Of a DNA stretch of 64,000 nt, positions 22,266 through 34,096 are shown in pieces; position 1 is the stretch's first letter, and each line of letters begins with the position of its first letter. The DNA comes from Zopfochytrium polystomum. Lineage: Eukaryota; Chytridiomycota; Chytridiomycetes; Chytridiales; Chytridiaceae. A program made the translations under genes and the position numbers. The notes beneath the pieces are model-generated. The model worked only from the letters and a program-made list of their open reading frames with translations. It was not told the DNA's origin and made no database searches. Location: assembly GCA_025765615.1 (NCBI GenBank), contig JAIVFJ010000307.1, forward strand, positions 1 through 64,000, read 5' to 3'.

Positions 22266-22363
22266 ATTCTCGCGATAATCCTATCGTGATACCCCAAAAA
22301 CGGCAACGACACTGGGGAAAAACAACATTTTTCCCAGTATCCCCAACACGATTATCACGAGAA
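22266..22363. repeat. Nested inverted repeat (possible MITE core)
   Basis: The arms TTCTCGCGATAATC (22267-22280) and GATTATCACGAGAA (22350-22363) pair at 13 of 14 positions. Between them CTGGGGAAAAA and TTTTTCCCAG form a second stem with one bulge. The result is a roughly 100-nt hairpin just downstream of the LTR at 22207. Confidence 0.65.
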
Positions 22364-22978
22364 AATCGCGTGTCGGGCGGTTTAATTGAAACCTTACTGA
22401 AGGGGCATATAAGGGACACAGGGTGGGCATTCGGGGGGTCAACAGAGTCAGTTGTTTGATCTAAATTCAGGGGCATTCGTTTGACATCATAAGCGCAACT
22501 GCGGATTCAAAGTCAAATGCTCAGGCACCGCACCAGGAGCAGCAGCTTGAGATCAACGGCAACAATGTTTTTCAATTAGTATGCGTCCTAATAAATGAAC
22601 GCCAAACTTTCCTAGTGCGAGTTTACTTAGGACGGTGTACTGGGGGGTGGAAGCCGGAGAATGTGCCTGTGAGCGTGCATGAGTGCGTGAAACAAGTGAC
22701 ATGTTCGAGGCTCACAAACGTGAAACAATATTTAACTGAAACGACTGCGCCGGTGCCACCCATCGACCCGTCCTCGCCTGTCGTCGTCGTCGTCGTCTTA
22801 CTCCTCCTCAGCTGCTGGTGGTGGCGGTGGTGGTGATCCGCAGTTCCAACAGCGGCCGCAGCAGCGGCGGCCTCTAACTCTGGGCGGTCGTCGCCGAGCA
22901 GCCACGGCCGTCGTAGCCAACAACCACAACATCAACAGCATCAACCGCACCAAGAGCAACCCGATCCGCTCCCAGTTG
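22364..22978. other. 5' flank of the 23-26 kb gene
   Basis: The frame of the downstream protein stays open back to about 22735 without an ATG (Gly- and Ser-rich), so a 5' exon or non-AUG region may lie here. CGT triplets at 22783-22798. Confidence 0.4.
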
Positions 22979-25900
22979 ATGCAGCAGCAGCAGCAGCAGC
23001 CTCAGCGCCGCTTGTCGCACCACCTGCCCTCCAGGCCCCCTTCAGCTGCTGCCGGCACTCCCGCACGACCACGTCCCGCTCCGTCACCACTCGCCCCCAC
23101 CCCGCCGAAAACAGTTCCCGCCAAACGGCCGCTGGCGCCATCGCAGACGGTCGACCGCGATCCAAAGAGACGGCCGGCATCGGATACTTTGCTGAAAGGG
23201 CACAGTGACGATGCATTATCATCATCATTGGCCCTCCTCAAAAGTCGTCCTGATGGGAAGCCATCTGCCTCGGCGACGCTGCCCAAGAGCCTAAAGCAGC
23301 TTCTGCAGGGGCAGCCAAGCGCGGGGCGACCGCCTCAGATATCGCCCTTGAATCAACTTCGATCGTCCCCCTCATCATCACACGCCTCCGCCATGGCACC
23401 CTCTCCAACGTTGAAAGTACGAAAACATGACGCCTGGTCACACTACGTCGCGGAACCAAAGTCGCTGACGTCGGATCCGCCTCGGCCACAGCAGCAGCAG
23501 CAAGGCCTCACTAGACGCCTTGGATCGTCGCCTATCGTTTTATCAGATGATGGTCCTGCGTCGCCGATCCATGCGAGTGCCCTTGCAAGCGAACCCCCTG
23601 TCGCCTTGCCTTCGTCTGAAAGGCGACCGGTCACTTCTGTTCTCGACGATGGATCGGGTTCGGCTGCCAGGAATGGTCCCATCGGTACCAACCCCGTCGT
23701 CGTGCGCGAGCGGAGTCGCAGCCTGTCGCCAATGGAACTGTCCGACGGAGAGGAGGTCGCATCGCTAATCGAGGCGAATCCGCCTCCCAAACCGAGCGCC
23801 GCTATGGGGTCAAGGCCAGCGGAGGACGTTGTCAGCGCTTGCAGCATCAAGGAAGAGGAGGAGGCAGAACGCCCGAAGGATCCTGCTGCTACACAGTCCA
23901 ATCCATTACTGCCGCTACATCGGACACCCGCAGTCGAGCAGCCATTGCTGCCTGTCACCAAAGACGGTGCGCCGGCCGTGTGGACCGACGCACACCACAT
24001 CTTGGAAACAATATTGGTGAGCAGGATAACGCGATCGCTGGGTGTTCTTCTGTCAGCGTGGTGCGAGATCCGAGCCACTAAAACCCCAGAGGGCTATGGA
24101 GTAAAACAACTGGCAGTGAGCCTCTTCCGAGGTTTTGTAGACCAAAGGTGAGCTAATTCGAAAACGATGCTCCTTTTCCAAGAACTAGCTCACTCTTAAC
24201 AAATCCGTTTTTTGCAGTTCGTTCGCAAGCGTGTGCAGCAAGGACGAGCAATTGGTTCTTTCCACTGTAACATCCATTCTGCTTCGTCACTACCTTCGAT
24301 TCCATCGCAACAACTACACCACCTCCCCCCCGTGGTGGATTCTTGATATTAATTCGCTGCCAGTCTCCAATTTTGCCCTCTGCAAGAGCAGCGACGCCGA
24401 AGGTCGTGGACTGACTCTGGACACAGTCCTTGCTGAGGTGTACTCAAACATTAACAGTATCAGACCAAAGTGCTCGATCGTTGAGGACTCAAAGTTCGAA
24501 GAGTGGGAGAGCGCGTGGTGTGTTCTTGCCTCTTTGCAGTGTTTCTCTGTGGCCGACATCGTCGCGCTGGGACTGGATAAGCCAGGTATAGTAGGTGCTT
24601 CACACGTCTCAGTGCCCATTCAACTTCCCTTTCCCCTCGTGATCTTCCGCCATTTCCCCCTTTTGTAAAAACGCAGATGCTGCAACTTGCACGTTCGATA
24701 CCAGCTTTTCTCCCACAGACAGGGCCCTTGCAATGCTGGATCTGTTAACAAACCGAAAACCGCCCGACCACGCGGATCTTCGGCGAAAATGCGCGGGGGC
24801 CACGGATCTTGTCGAACTTCTCCGGCTGCAGGCCCTTCACATCACGTACTTTCGGAATCCATACCTACCGGCGCGAGCACGTCAGCGGATTACTCGTTGG
24901 TTCGACGGTGTTGTGAGCGGTGCGCTCCATTCGTCGAATTCAGCGACCGCTGCGAGCACGGTCAAGAATACCGGTGGCAACGGCGGCATCGGAGTGGGCC
25001 TTTCGGGGCGACCCTCAATCAACAGCACGACATCGACAGCCGCAGCCTCCAGCAGCGGCGGAAACGAACAAACGGTGGCCGTCTCGCTGGATGAAACGCT
25101 GAGCTCCGCCGTCACATTGATATGCGTAAAGCCTCCGATGATTGTCCGCAGGGAAGGACCGTTGCTGCGAAAGGTAAACACAATCCTGAGACTGGAGAAG
25201 GACAGGGGACCTACTGCGAACGGGTTTGTACAAAACGGTCCAAAGGCGCTTTCATCAGCAGGGCCTGGTGAATCAGAAAGCCGGCTCGTGCCAGTTGGCG
25301 AGCCTCCCGTCGCAGCAATGACAGGGACCAGTGACAGCGCGCTGGCTGGTAGCGTTGGTGCCAGTGGGGGTCAGAGGTCTGGCGCTAAGCCGACCACCCT
25401 AGATCCGCCGCTGCCCTCACCCGCCCTAACTGTCGCAAAGACACCCCTCGTAACACCGCCCCGCGCCCCTCCACCAAGCATGCCTCGCACCCCCGCCGCG
25501 GCCTCCTCCTCCCACCCGTCGATGCAGCCCACCACGCAACTCTTTGCAACGCCGACCCTATCCGACCAGTCCCCCGACCGCCCCCCACTCGCACTGAGGC
25601 GGCTTGCACCGAAACCCCTCGCCCTGCCACCGACCACCCCACGCACTCCCGACCCCGCGGCGGCCGCCACCGCTCCCCTGCCCTCCTCTCGCCCACAGGT
25701 GCCGCGGCCCGCGCGATCCGTCGCAACGCCGGCCCTCTCCAATCCGCCTCTCCTCTCCAGCCCCAGTCTCGTCGCACCGGCGCCCCTTGGCCCTAACCCG
25801 ACGCCCTCCCTTGCCCCTGTTAACCCGACACCCCTTGGCCCCAACAACCCGCAAACGCACGCCGCCACCGTCTCCTCACCGCCCGTGCTGCTGCCGCCGC

Positions 25901-26200
25901 CGCCGCCGCCGCTGCCTCCTCCTCCTCCTCCTCCTCCGCGCCTCTTTGTAGTGCAGCACCACCTGCGCGGTGGCCCATTCGTGGCGGGCGCGCCGCTGAG
26001 CGCGGTGCGACTGACGTCGCGGGAGGAGCCGGTGACGGACCCGGCTGAGTGCGTCGGGGGTCCCGAGCGCGAGCGTGGCGGTGAGCGAGCGGCTGCAGTG
26101 GGCGGCGCGGCGCGGCGCGGTGGCGCTGCGGATCGTGCGCTTTGCGAAGCAGCTTCGGGCGCGTGGCGCGGGGGGCAGATCGGGGTAAGGGCGTGGCGTG
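22979..26200 (+). CDS. Unrecognised Pro/Ser-rich protein, three or more exons
   Basis: Exon 1 runs 22979-24147 (first in-frame ATG; frame open upstream), exon 2 24218-24585 and exon 3 from 24677, joined in phase by GTGAGC..GCAG and GTATAG..GCAG introns. The N-terminal ~390 residues are low-complexity with a poly-Gln start and an SPIVLSDDGP motif that resembles a SUMO-interaction motif. The conserved-looking core (exons 2-3) includes PPWWILDINSLPVSNFALC, FEEWESAWCVLASLQCF and LHITYFRNPYLPARARQR, a helical region without a family I can name. A long Pro-rich stretch (25390-25940) precedes a C-terminal part whose frame changes at the five-G run 26056-26060; after it the frame reads SVAVSERLQWAARRGAVALR. 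The 3' end is unsettled: a stop near 26188, or a GTAAGG donor there. Probably nuclear; function unknown. Confidence 0.6.
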
Positions 26201-26206
26201 TTATTT

Positions 26207-26237
<31 letters not shown>

Positions 26238-27174
26238 TCACCCTTCCCTTTTTGTAATGTATCTTTTTTTTTTTTTTTTTTTTTTTTTTTTCTGGCTTCA
26301 ACGAGTCGCGGGTATCGATCGTGCTGGCTGTGGTGGGCGTTGTGTAGCACGACTAATTTTATTTTATTTTTTTTTGGAGGGCGGGAAGAAGTCGTGGATC
26401 TGGAGTGATTGTTTGAATTGATGGTCGGATCCATCCCGTCGAGACCTTAGCGCGTGCGTGCAAGGCCCCGTGGGGGGGAGGGGACGCGGTGGGGGGTTGG
26501 CGCGGATGATGTTTGCGAAAAGAACTCGAGTGCCTGTGAGCTCACGCTAAAGAAACACACACACTTGAAAACCCGCGAAGGGTTGTTGCGCCATCGAGGT
26601 CAAGTTCCACTTGGGTTCCAGCGCGTTCCCAACGCGCCTGCTTGACGACGCGCACACGCGTGCAGCCGAAATCTGTGATGCACAAACCCGGACCGGAATT
26701 TTCCAGAAAAGAAATGGTGCCTTGGTCGTTGCCGGTTCGGTCTGTCTCCACTAATTGTTGGGGTCCGGCAACGACCGGCAAAAAAAACCTGCGGTTTGCG
26801 GGTTAAGATCCGGGTGGTGTCGGTGGTGGGGAGTTCAATTTCAATTATAAATTCCACAAACGTCCGGCAACGCGCGTTGTCGGAGGCGAGAGAGACAAAA
26901 TTGAGGATCCCTGATAATCTGACTATTTGCCGCACTGGCGAAAAAAAAACAAAGGAAAAAACAAAGGAAAAAGCAAAGGGAAAAAAAAAAAAAAAGGAGT
27001 GGTTGCCAAATGGGGAGAGATTAGTTGTCTTGCGCAGTTGCTGCATCGCAGCGCTGTTTTCGAAGGCTCAAAAAGCGAAAAAACTTTGTCGGAAACAGAG
27101 CGAGAGAGAGACATCCAGGAATGAATGGACAGACAGGCACTTTGTGCGGAGAGGATACACTAAAACCACCGCAG
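26201..27174. other. Intergenic
   Basis: T-tract (26263-26291), purine-rich stretch (26940-26996) and spacer leading to the promoter of the pepsin-like gene. Nothing else recognised. Confidence 0.4.
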
Positions 27175-27182
27175 TATAAAAA
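27175..27182 (+). promoter_or_regulatory. TATA box of pepsin-like gene
   Basis: TATAAAAA lies 55 nt before the ATG at 27237, giving a short leader. Position and sequence fit a core promoter. Confidence 0.55.
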
Positions 27183-27236
27183 CAAGTGGCAGAGAGAGAG
27201 AACTGGCCAGAACAGCTACTACCACCCACTAAAAAA

Positions 27237-28591
27237 ATGACTGCATCTTTTCTCCTTGCCGCCGCCGCCGTCTCCGCTGCCGTCCTCCTCATCGCCCCGC
27301 CTATGGACGTCGACGCGCAAGCGGCGCCTTCTTCTACCGTCAAGCTCACACGGCTGCCCGGCGACCACGCGCAGCCCTTCGCCGGAACAATCTCCATCGG
27401 CACACCCCCTCAAAGCCTCAACGTGATCTTCACGTCTGCGTACGCTTCGTCCTGGGTGACGGCAAAAGAGTGCAACGGGTGCGCGAGGTCTACTGGGTAC
27501 AGCGCCAACGCGAGCTCGACCCACACCGACGGCACCACCACCAAACGGTTCGATGCAGAAGGTGGGAGGTCGCCCTGATTCAGCTCGCAAGCGGGGAGTT
27601 CATTCTCTGTTACCAACTCCAAAACGTGTGGCGACTCACCCACCCCCTTCGCGTCCCTCTTGCTTATCCCAACAACCATGTTTCACCAGAAATGATGGAA
27701 GGTCTTGGGCATTTGCAAGGTGTTATCGCGGTGGACACTGTGACCATCGGAGGCGCAACGGACGCGGCATTCCCGTTCACAATGGTGGTAAACTCGACGA
27801 TACCGTTGGACAGGTACACCGCCGCCGACGGGCAGCTCAGTCTTTTGATGCCGAAAAACTACAAATTGGACACTCCGGAACCCATTGTCCCGTTCCTCGA
27901 CCACCTCAAAGGCGGTCCCACCAAGTACAGCCTCGCGTTCGCCCCCGACCTGTCCAGCGGTAACCTCACCCTCAACCCCACCACCGCCGCCTCCAACTGG
28001 ATCAGCACCTTAGACGAGGGCTTTGCGACTTTGCTACCCTTGCAGACCGTGTCGTTCGCAGAAACCACCGTCGACGCCCAAGCCATCGCACGGCTCCAGA
28101 ACGAGGACTTGACACCGTTCACGTTTCTGTTAATCGAAAACTTCTTTGGTCGCGTCCCCACCGCCATCCTGAAAGCGATGCAGCGCGCCATTCCCGGCAG
28201 CACCCTGGACGCCTTTCCCTTTCCGGAAGCAAAGACCCTGACGGTGGCATGCGGGGCGTCTGGCCCGCCCCTTTACATCAAACTGAACGAAGCCGTGACC
28301 CTGACTATCCCGTCCTCCGCCTACGTCGAACGGTACAACGCGACCGCGTGCAAGGTGGCATTCTGGAGCGCTGACGACTTGACGGACGGGACGATAGTTT
28401 ATTTGGGATACACGCATTTACGGCAGTACACGACTTTGTTTGACCTGGAGACGAACCGTGTCGCGTTCGTTTCCTCGCAATCCTCGAGCGCTGCTGCTGC
28501 GGGATTCGCTGGCGCAACACAGATGCGGGTGGCGGTTGCCGTTGCCGTCGTCTTGGCTGCGTTGCTGACTGCTGGCGAGCTCGTTTTGTGA
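27237..28591 (+). CDS. GPI-anchored pepsin-like (A1) protein lacking the first catalytic motif
   Basis: Two exons: 27237-27561 and 27690-28591 (intron GTGGGA..CACCAG, 128 nt, phase kept), about 408 aa. The signal peptide is MTASFLLAAAAVSAAVLLIA. The pepsin fold is shown by PFAGTISIGTPPQSLNVIF, a C-x2-C pair (ECNGC), VDTVTIGG and a C-terminal SSWI-like lobe. Where active enzymes have F-DTGSS-LWV, this protein has F-TSAYASSWV at the same spacing, so the first catalytic Asp is gone; the second loop reads STLDEGFATLLP, keeping an Asp but not DTG. The end is a Ser/Ala-rich linker and VAVAVAVVLAALLTAG tail, typical of a GPI signal. It is therefore probably a cell-surface binding or structural protein, not a protease. 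The intact frame suggests it is expressed. Copies A and B (13.9-15.5 kb) share the missing motif. Confidence 0.8.
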
Positions 28592-29744
28592 GAAAAAAAA
28601 AAGTTGCCTCTGAATCCTCTTAACAAAATGGAGGTGCTCGGCGACAAGAATCTTCTAATTCGTTTATATGCTGGGTTGAAATTTTCTCTTGTATTGTTTT
28701 CTTTTTTCTTTAGCCCTGTTGGTCGATTGGTGCTGTAACAACTCTTATTCGTCGGAGTCTATCACCTTTTCCTCTTCCCCTCATTGCTTTCGCTCCCCAC
28801 CACAAGGGCGGGAGTTTGGCCTCGTTTATCAATCAGCTTGTTTGTCGTCCGGTATGTGCGACCTCCCACTGGGTGTTCCTTGAGGAACAATATTGATAGA
28901 GGCAGCTCACCTCAATCTTGCCATAATCCTTTACCAGGGAACACCAGAGTTTAGAGGAAGGTTGGGGCCGAGCAAGCATCTGAGCATTTACTCACCCCTC
29001 GGCTCGGCCGGGCGCAACCTCGTCTAAGGCTTGTTAGCCGTTGGGCACAAAGTCCTTTTTTTTACAGGAGATCGTATATACCGAAAAAAATTGCACCTCT
29101 GCAAACACTGGGAAGGTCCCTTCACAAGATACTTGAACTCCGCGCGGTGGCCGCAATGCTGTCAAACTCTGGAAGATTTGGATTGCGTAGATGATGCACA
29201 AGAAAGTGTCAAAGGATCTATTAAGAGCGCAACAATTGACGCGCGGAGGACTCGGACGGAGTCTCGTTTCAATGAACTCTCCACCAGGAACCTGTTTTCG
29301 GGCGGTACATCGGAAAATTCCTCGGTTTCCCTATATACAGCCAGATTTGGTTGTAGCAATGATGCCTCCAGTAACCAGGCGCATCTGGTCAACCCACACC
29401 ATGATTATTTTGTATATATGGAACCCTAAAGGAGGGGTTAGCTTTGGAAATTCCATATCTGGGTGAGTTGTTATAAAAGACTGTTGTGTCACTGGTGGTT
29501 TTTGTTTTGGTATGACAGAACTCTCATATTGGGATTCTGTTCTGAAATGGATTCCAAAATTCTTTAATGCACTTTAACTAGTTTGGGAAATCCTGCCAGC
29601 TCCTCCGTAGATGGAAAACCCAGGCACTGGCCAACTGACGAGAGAGAGACCGACTGGCCGACTGACGACCGACTGTCCAACTGCAAGCTGACCGACTGTC
29701 CAACTGCAACTGCAACTGCAAGAAAGCAAGCCACTGCCCGCGAG
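28592..29744. other. Intergenic with possible integrase-tail relic
   Basis: A plus-strand frame at 29031-29130 reads VGHKVLFFTGDRIYRKKLHL and CKHWEGPFT, resembling the end of Gypsy-type integrases (GD.Vll...kl...w.GPf). Too short to be sure. The rest shows no gene. Confidence 0.35.
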
Positions 29745-29861
29745 ACTTTGCTCTCTAAATCTCCTTACCCTGGGCTGAAAGTGGAAATAGAGCCTCAATA
29801 CCGATCCTGAAAAGTGAAAAGGCAAATGAACAGTGTCTAGGGGTCACCAGACAGGAAAATG
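29745..29861 (-). repeat. Dispersed repeat, inverted copy of 61515-61640
   Basis: The reverse complement matches 61515-61640: CCTGTCTGGTGACCCCTAGACAC, then GGAT.GGTATT.AGGC, CTCTATTTCCAC, CAGCCCAGGGT.AGGAGATT.AGAGAGCA. About 80% identical by eye. Confidence 0.75.
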
Positions 29862-30312
29862 TACAGTGGGGGGGAAAAGTCTTCAAACGCCTTGTCAAAA
29901 CAGCCTCGTCCTCCTGCCACCACCACCTGATCTGCAGCTCCCGCTGCCATCACCATCCCCAAGATCACGTCCAAATTCAGCATGGAGAAGCAGAGTCACA
30001 CAAAGCACAATGCTGCAACATGCAAGACAGTTGTCAACTTGCATGAGAAGGGATGGAGTATTCGCAGGATCAGCTACTTCGTTCCGATCAAGCAATCAAG
30101 TGCCCATAGTATCATACAACATTTTGACAAGACAAGAAGCCTAGTGGATCTCCCGCGCAGCAGACAGCCAAAAAAGCTCTCAGTCTACAATCTATGATAT
30201 TTGGCTTGGGCAACAAAAGGCTCTGCAGAGAATCATCGCCATTCGTAACAGGACATCTCAAACATCGTGAATTCAGCCCAATCTTCTCCAGTTTCAACCA
30301 GAACCATTCAGA
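29862..30312 (+). mobile_element. Tc1 element 5' portion, truncated
   Basis: Begins with a TIR-like CAGTGGGGGGGAAAAGTCTTCAAACGCC preceded by TA. The ATG at 29982 starts an N-terminal helix-turn-helix domain (KTVVNLHEKGWSIRRIS). The reading reaches SPVSTRTIQKY in shifted frame and is interrupted at 30312 exactly at a TA by the next Tc1 copy. Confidence 0.75.
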
Positions 30313-31480
30313 AGTACAGGGGGAGGACAAAAGTTTCCAGGCACCACTGTGCCACCTGCCACTGCCAGCTCGTTGATCTGCACTGCCCCATTGACAATCT
30401 CACCAAACTTGGAGCAATCGCCTTGACATTTGACATGGGGACAGCAAAGAGAGTGAAGAATGATCATGGCATGTGCAAGACGCTGATTGCGATGCACAAC
30501 AACAGGAAGAGCACCTGTGAGATTGCCAATGACACAACTGTACCGAAGTCAACAGTCCAGGATATAATTGCGGTATGAGAACACTGGCAGTCTCACTCAC
30601 AAGCTCTCAGAGAACAATCGCCGTTATTTGGTTCGAGCTACAAAGGGATCTGCATCAAACAGAAGGCAAACACTTGGCGACCTTACAAATCAGTTGAATT
30701 CCGCTTGTGACAATCCTGTCTCAACGAGGACTGTTCGACGTGTACTTCACGAGGAGGGGATTTTCAACCGTCTTGCAGCCAAAAAGCCCTATCTAAAGCC
30801 AGAGCATCGACGTAAACGGCCTGAATTTGCTAAGGAACATGTCAGGTGGTCCGTTGAAGAGTGGGAGAAGGTAATTTGGACTGATGAGGCCAGCTTTGAG
30901 ACTGGAGCGCAGGGGCAGGTCCGTGTTTGGCGCTGTGCTGGTGAAAAGCTCAAACCAGAACGTCTTCAAGCAACAGTGAAGAGTGACTGCCAGTTGTTCT
31001 CAATTTGGGCTTGTTTCTGCGGTTCGATTGCGGGAAGCTATGCATTCATTGACGGGCGACTGAACAGCTCGCAGTATATTGACATTTTGGATGGTCAACT
31101 TCAAGTCTTTATTGAATATTTGGATGAACAGAATGCTGACAAGGAGTTTCTTGAGAACAGCCTGATCTATCAGCATGACAATGCAAAAGCTCACACAGCC
31201 CTGAAAGTTAAAGCTTGGTTCAAAGAAAAGGGCTTGCCTATCATGAACTGGCCCACTCAAAGCCCGGATTTGAACCCCATAGAGAATCTCTGGGCTCGAC
31301 TTAAAGATCAAGTATCGGAAGACCGACTGCTTGGCCTTGAGGTGTTGAAAAAGTCAGTTTGAAAAGCTTGGCGGGAAATTGAACCCCAGTTCCTCCAATC
31401 ATTAGTGAAGAGTATGTCTGCAAGGATGCAAGCTATTATTGAGAGCGATGGAGGGCCAACAGACTATTGACCAGACTTTC
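30313..31480 (+). mobile_element. Tc1/mariner DD34E transposase, defective
   Basis: Starts with CAGGGGGAGGACAAAAGTTTCCAGGCACC, the same TIR type as the previous copy. The first domain (30432-30578) ends at a frame break. The main frame from 30568 to 31362 holds PVSTRTVRRVLHEEG, the first catalytic Asp in VIWTDEASF, the second in YQHDNAKAH and the Glu in SPDLNPIENLW. Exactly 34 residues separate the last two, hence DD34E. It cuts and pastes at TA in intact relatives. The in-frame stop at 31360 interrupts the C-terminus, which continues as AWREIEPQFLQSLV. A matching 3' TIR was not found, so the right end is lost. Confidence 0.85.
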
Positions 31481-31512
31481 GAACCATCATGTTCTTTTTG
31501 CTTGAAATACAA

Positions 31513-31900
31513 TTAAGTTTTGTGGAGCTTCTGGCTCTTTGGGCCAAGGCGAGTCTCCTGGAGACAGACAATGGCTGAAGACTGAGAATTCAAAAAGTTC
31601 TCAAGGCACTGACCAATATCCGGGTCCTGGGCATAAGGTAAACCAGCCTGGCGGGCAACTTTGAGCCAGGAATTAATTCCATTCACATTCCAAGTGGAGA
31701 TGTTCAGTGAAGGCTTCCACTTGGGCTCTACAAACACAGGTGGTTTTGGTGGTGCACGTCGAATGCGAGTGAGAGTATGGCATAACAGGTTCTTCTTGAT
31801 AACCAGGTCTGGTTCAATGTTTGCAGGGCGGGCATCAGCAGCTGCACAGAGACTTTCCATCTCCTGGTGCTGTTCCATAACAGAGATTGGTACATAGTAT
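31513..31900 (-). mobile_element. APE-type endonuclease N-terminal fragment
   Basis: Reads LNISTWNVNGINSWLK and AIVCLQETRLGPK, the first two active-site motifs (Asn, Glu) of the exonuclease III/AP endonuclease fold. LINE endonucleases and cellular AP endonucleases share them, so it is either the start of a second LINE or a captured Apn2-like piece. It ends abruptly beside the Tc1 relic and on the other side joins the Gypsy relic. Confidence 0.6.
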
Positions 31901-33990
31901 CAAGGTGACCCAAGCCGGGGAACTCAGGGTCGGCAAGGGGAGAAGGCACCTTATTGAGTACCTCTTTTTTCACTCCACTCCCCTGTTCTGATGGTTGTGG
32001 GGTAGGCAAAATAGATGTTGTGTTGTCATCCCCTGGAGGGACATTTTCACGAGATCGCGCAGCAGGCCCAAGGAAGACTCGGGAGAGGGCGTCAGCTACA
32101 ACGTTCTTTTTACCAGAGACATGAACAAGTTCAATGTCATAGTCAGAGAGCTGGTAAGCCCAGCAGGCAAAGCGTCCAGTAAGTGGTGCTTTCTTAAACA
32201 GCTGCAGGAGTGGTGCGTGGTCTGTTTCGACAATGAACAACTGACCAAGGCTTGTGCTGTAAGCATAGCAGGGGTACGTAGAACCAGCGAGTTTCACCAT
32301 CATGGTGGTGTAGGTCAGCGGCAGTGAAGAGAGAACCAGGGAAGTGTATTTTCTTATCCATGAGGGATGCAAACGGCGTTGCATGAACAAAGCTGTTCCT
32401 GTGAATCATAGGACGGGAGAGCTGAACCTTAACGGCGCAACTGTGATTCGGGGCCAGGACAATGTCTTCAGAAACAACAATGTCAACAGCCTCATCCAGT
32501 TGGGAGATGTTGGTTTCGTTACCGGCAGTGACATGCTGGTATGAGATGAGAGGAGTTTTAAACCATGTTGTGACTCCACAGGGAGTCTGAGCCTTCCACA
32601 TTAGGGTGTCATGTTCAAAAGAGATAATGGTGCAAAACTCTTTAAGAACAGGTGTTCCAAGAATGACTGCGCGGGGGACAATGAGGGACGACAGAGAAGC
32701 GGAACCATTTTGCACAGGCACCACTTCTTCCAAAGTTGACCTTCATGTAAACATGACCCAAAATAGGCACTTGTCCGCCTATTCCTTTATTCATGGCAGG
32801 TCGACTCAAAGGAGTCATTACAGGTGATTCGCGTAGCTTCTCCAGAAACGCAGTAGTCACAACATTGTGATTGGAGCCGGTATCAACCAGGCAATCAGGA
32901 AGAATACAACCCTGGACCCAGGCTGAAATGTGGGCTACTGTTGCAACACGGTTGTCAAGACTGACATAAGTCTCTAGATATGCGCTTGGGCACTCAATTC
33001 TTTTCCTGAGGTAGAAACCAAGGAGATTGGGATAGCCTCAGGCTGTGTCACTTCAGCTTTGCTTTCGGTGGGCAGCTCCAGGCCAGTAGGGCTGGGTGTT
33101 AGGTCTGGTGACACAGGGTCAGTAGGGTTGTTGGCCTCTACCCTGGTAGAGGTAGGAGCAATGACAACTTGGTCGGAGGCTGTGATGAAGGGGGCAGGTG
33201 ACACACTTGCTTGGCAGGGTTGCCTAGATGCACTCATGCCCTCACCTTCGCTTTCTGTGTCACTGAAATACACAAGTGGGGGAGGAATTTGTTCCTCATC
33301 CTCGTCCTCTGGGGTCTCAGCAATGCAAGACACTGGTAATTCTTCTTCTGCTGTCAGGGGGAGAGCAGAAGTGAGGTGGCCCTCTTCAGGACTTTTAGCT
33401 CAACTGTTCGGTTCTGAAGGACCCTCCCAGGGGAAAAAATGGGGGATTGTTCATTGGCAGAGGGGCCGGAAGTGTGTCAGAGGGAGACGGAGTGACAGGC
33501 ATAGTGTCGGGCCTATTCAGTTGACGCAGGCGCCACTGGAAGCGAAGACTGTTTGGAAAACAGGCAGGCGGAGGAGTGGCACCAGGAATTGAGATTTTGT
33601 CACCATTAACCTTGCGAGATTTAGTGGTGCTCGTAACAACATGACGCAAGGCGTCAGGTTGTGGTGGGGCAGCAGTGTACGGTTTGCAAACCCAAGAGCC
33701 GTCAGGTTGAAGAAGCAACAAGTACGGGATGCTGGACAGGCAGTGCTTGAGCAGGAAAATGGTAAACAAGCCATTGTGGTTTCACTAAGTCCATGTGGTC
33801 TGTGAAGATGCTAGTTAGTGTAAACCCCATGTCACAGGCAGGAGAGGGGACCTCGATGCCATGAGGCAACACCAGTGAGATAGGTAAAGGTGACGCAGAC
33901 TGGAGTAAATCAAAGTCGGCAGGGTCAAAGGTATCAGAGACCCAAACGACATTAGCATCATGCAAGAAAAGGTCTTGAAGAAGCAAAGGG
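31728..33990 (-). mobile_element. Ty3/Gypsy relic: gag, protease, RNase H; RT deleted
   Basis: In minus-strand order: uncertain gag-like frames (33986-33395); an acidic Pro-rich segment (33333-32974); a retropepsin active site LVDTGSNHNVV (about 32880) with ILGTPVLKEF at 32650; then directly an RNase H reading FIVETDHAPLLQLFKK and HVSGKKNVVADALSR (32240-32080). The protease-to-RNase H distance is only ~350 nt, so the reverse-transcriptase core is deleted. Integrase is absent. Several frames and stops; dead. Confidence 0.75.
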
Positions 33991-34096
33991 GCGGAATGGC
34001 GGAACGTTTGGTGATAACCTGATGCCCTTCCGGCACGGCGAAAAAGAATCCTGAAACCGTACTAGTGGCGCGCCATTCGTGCGCGTGCAAAAACAT

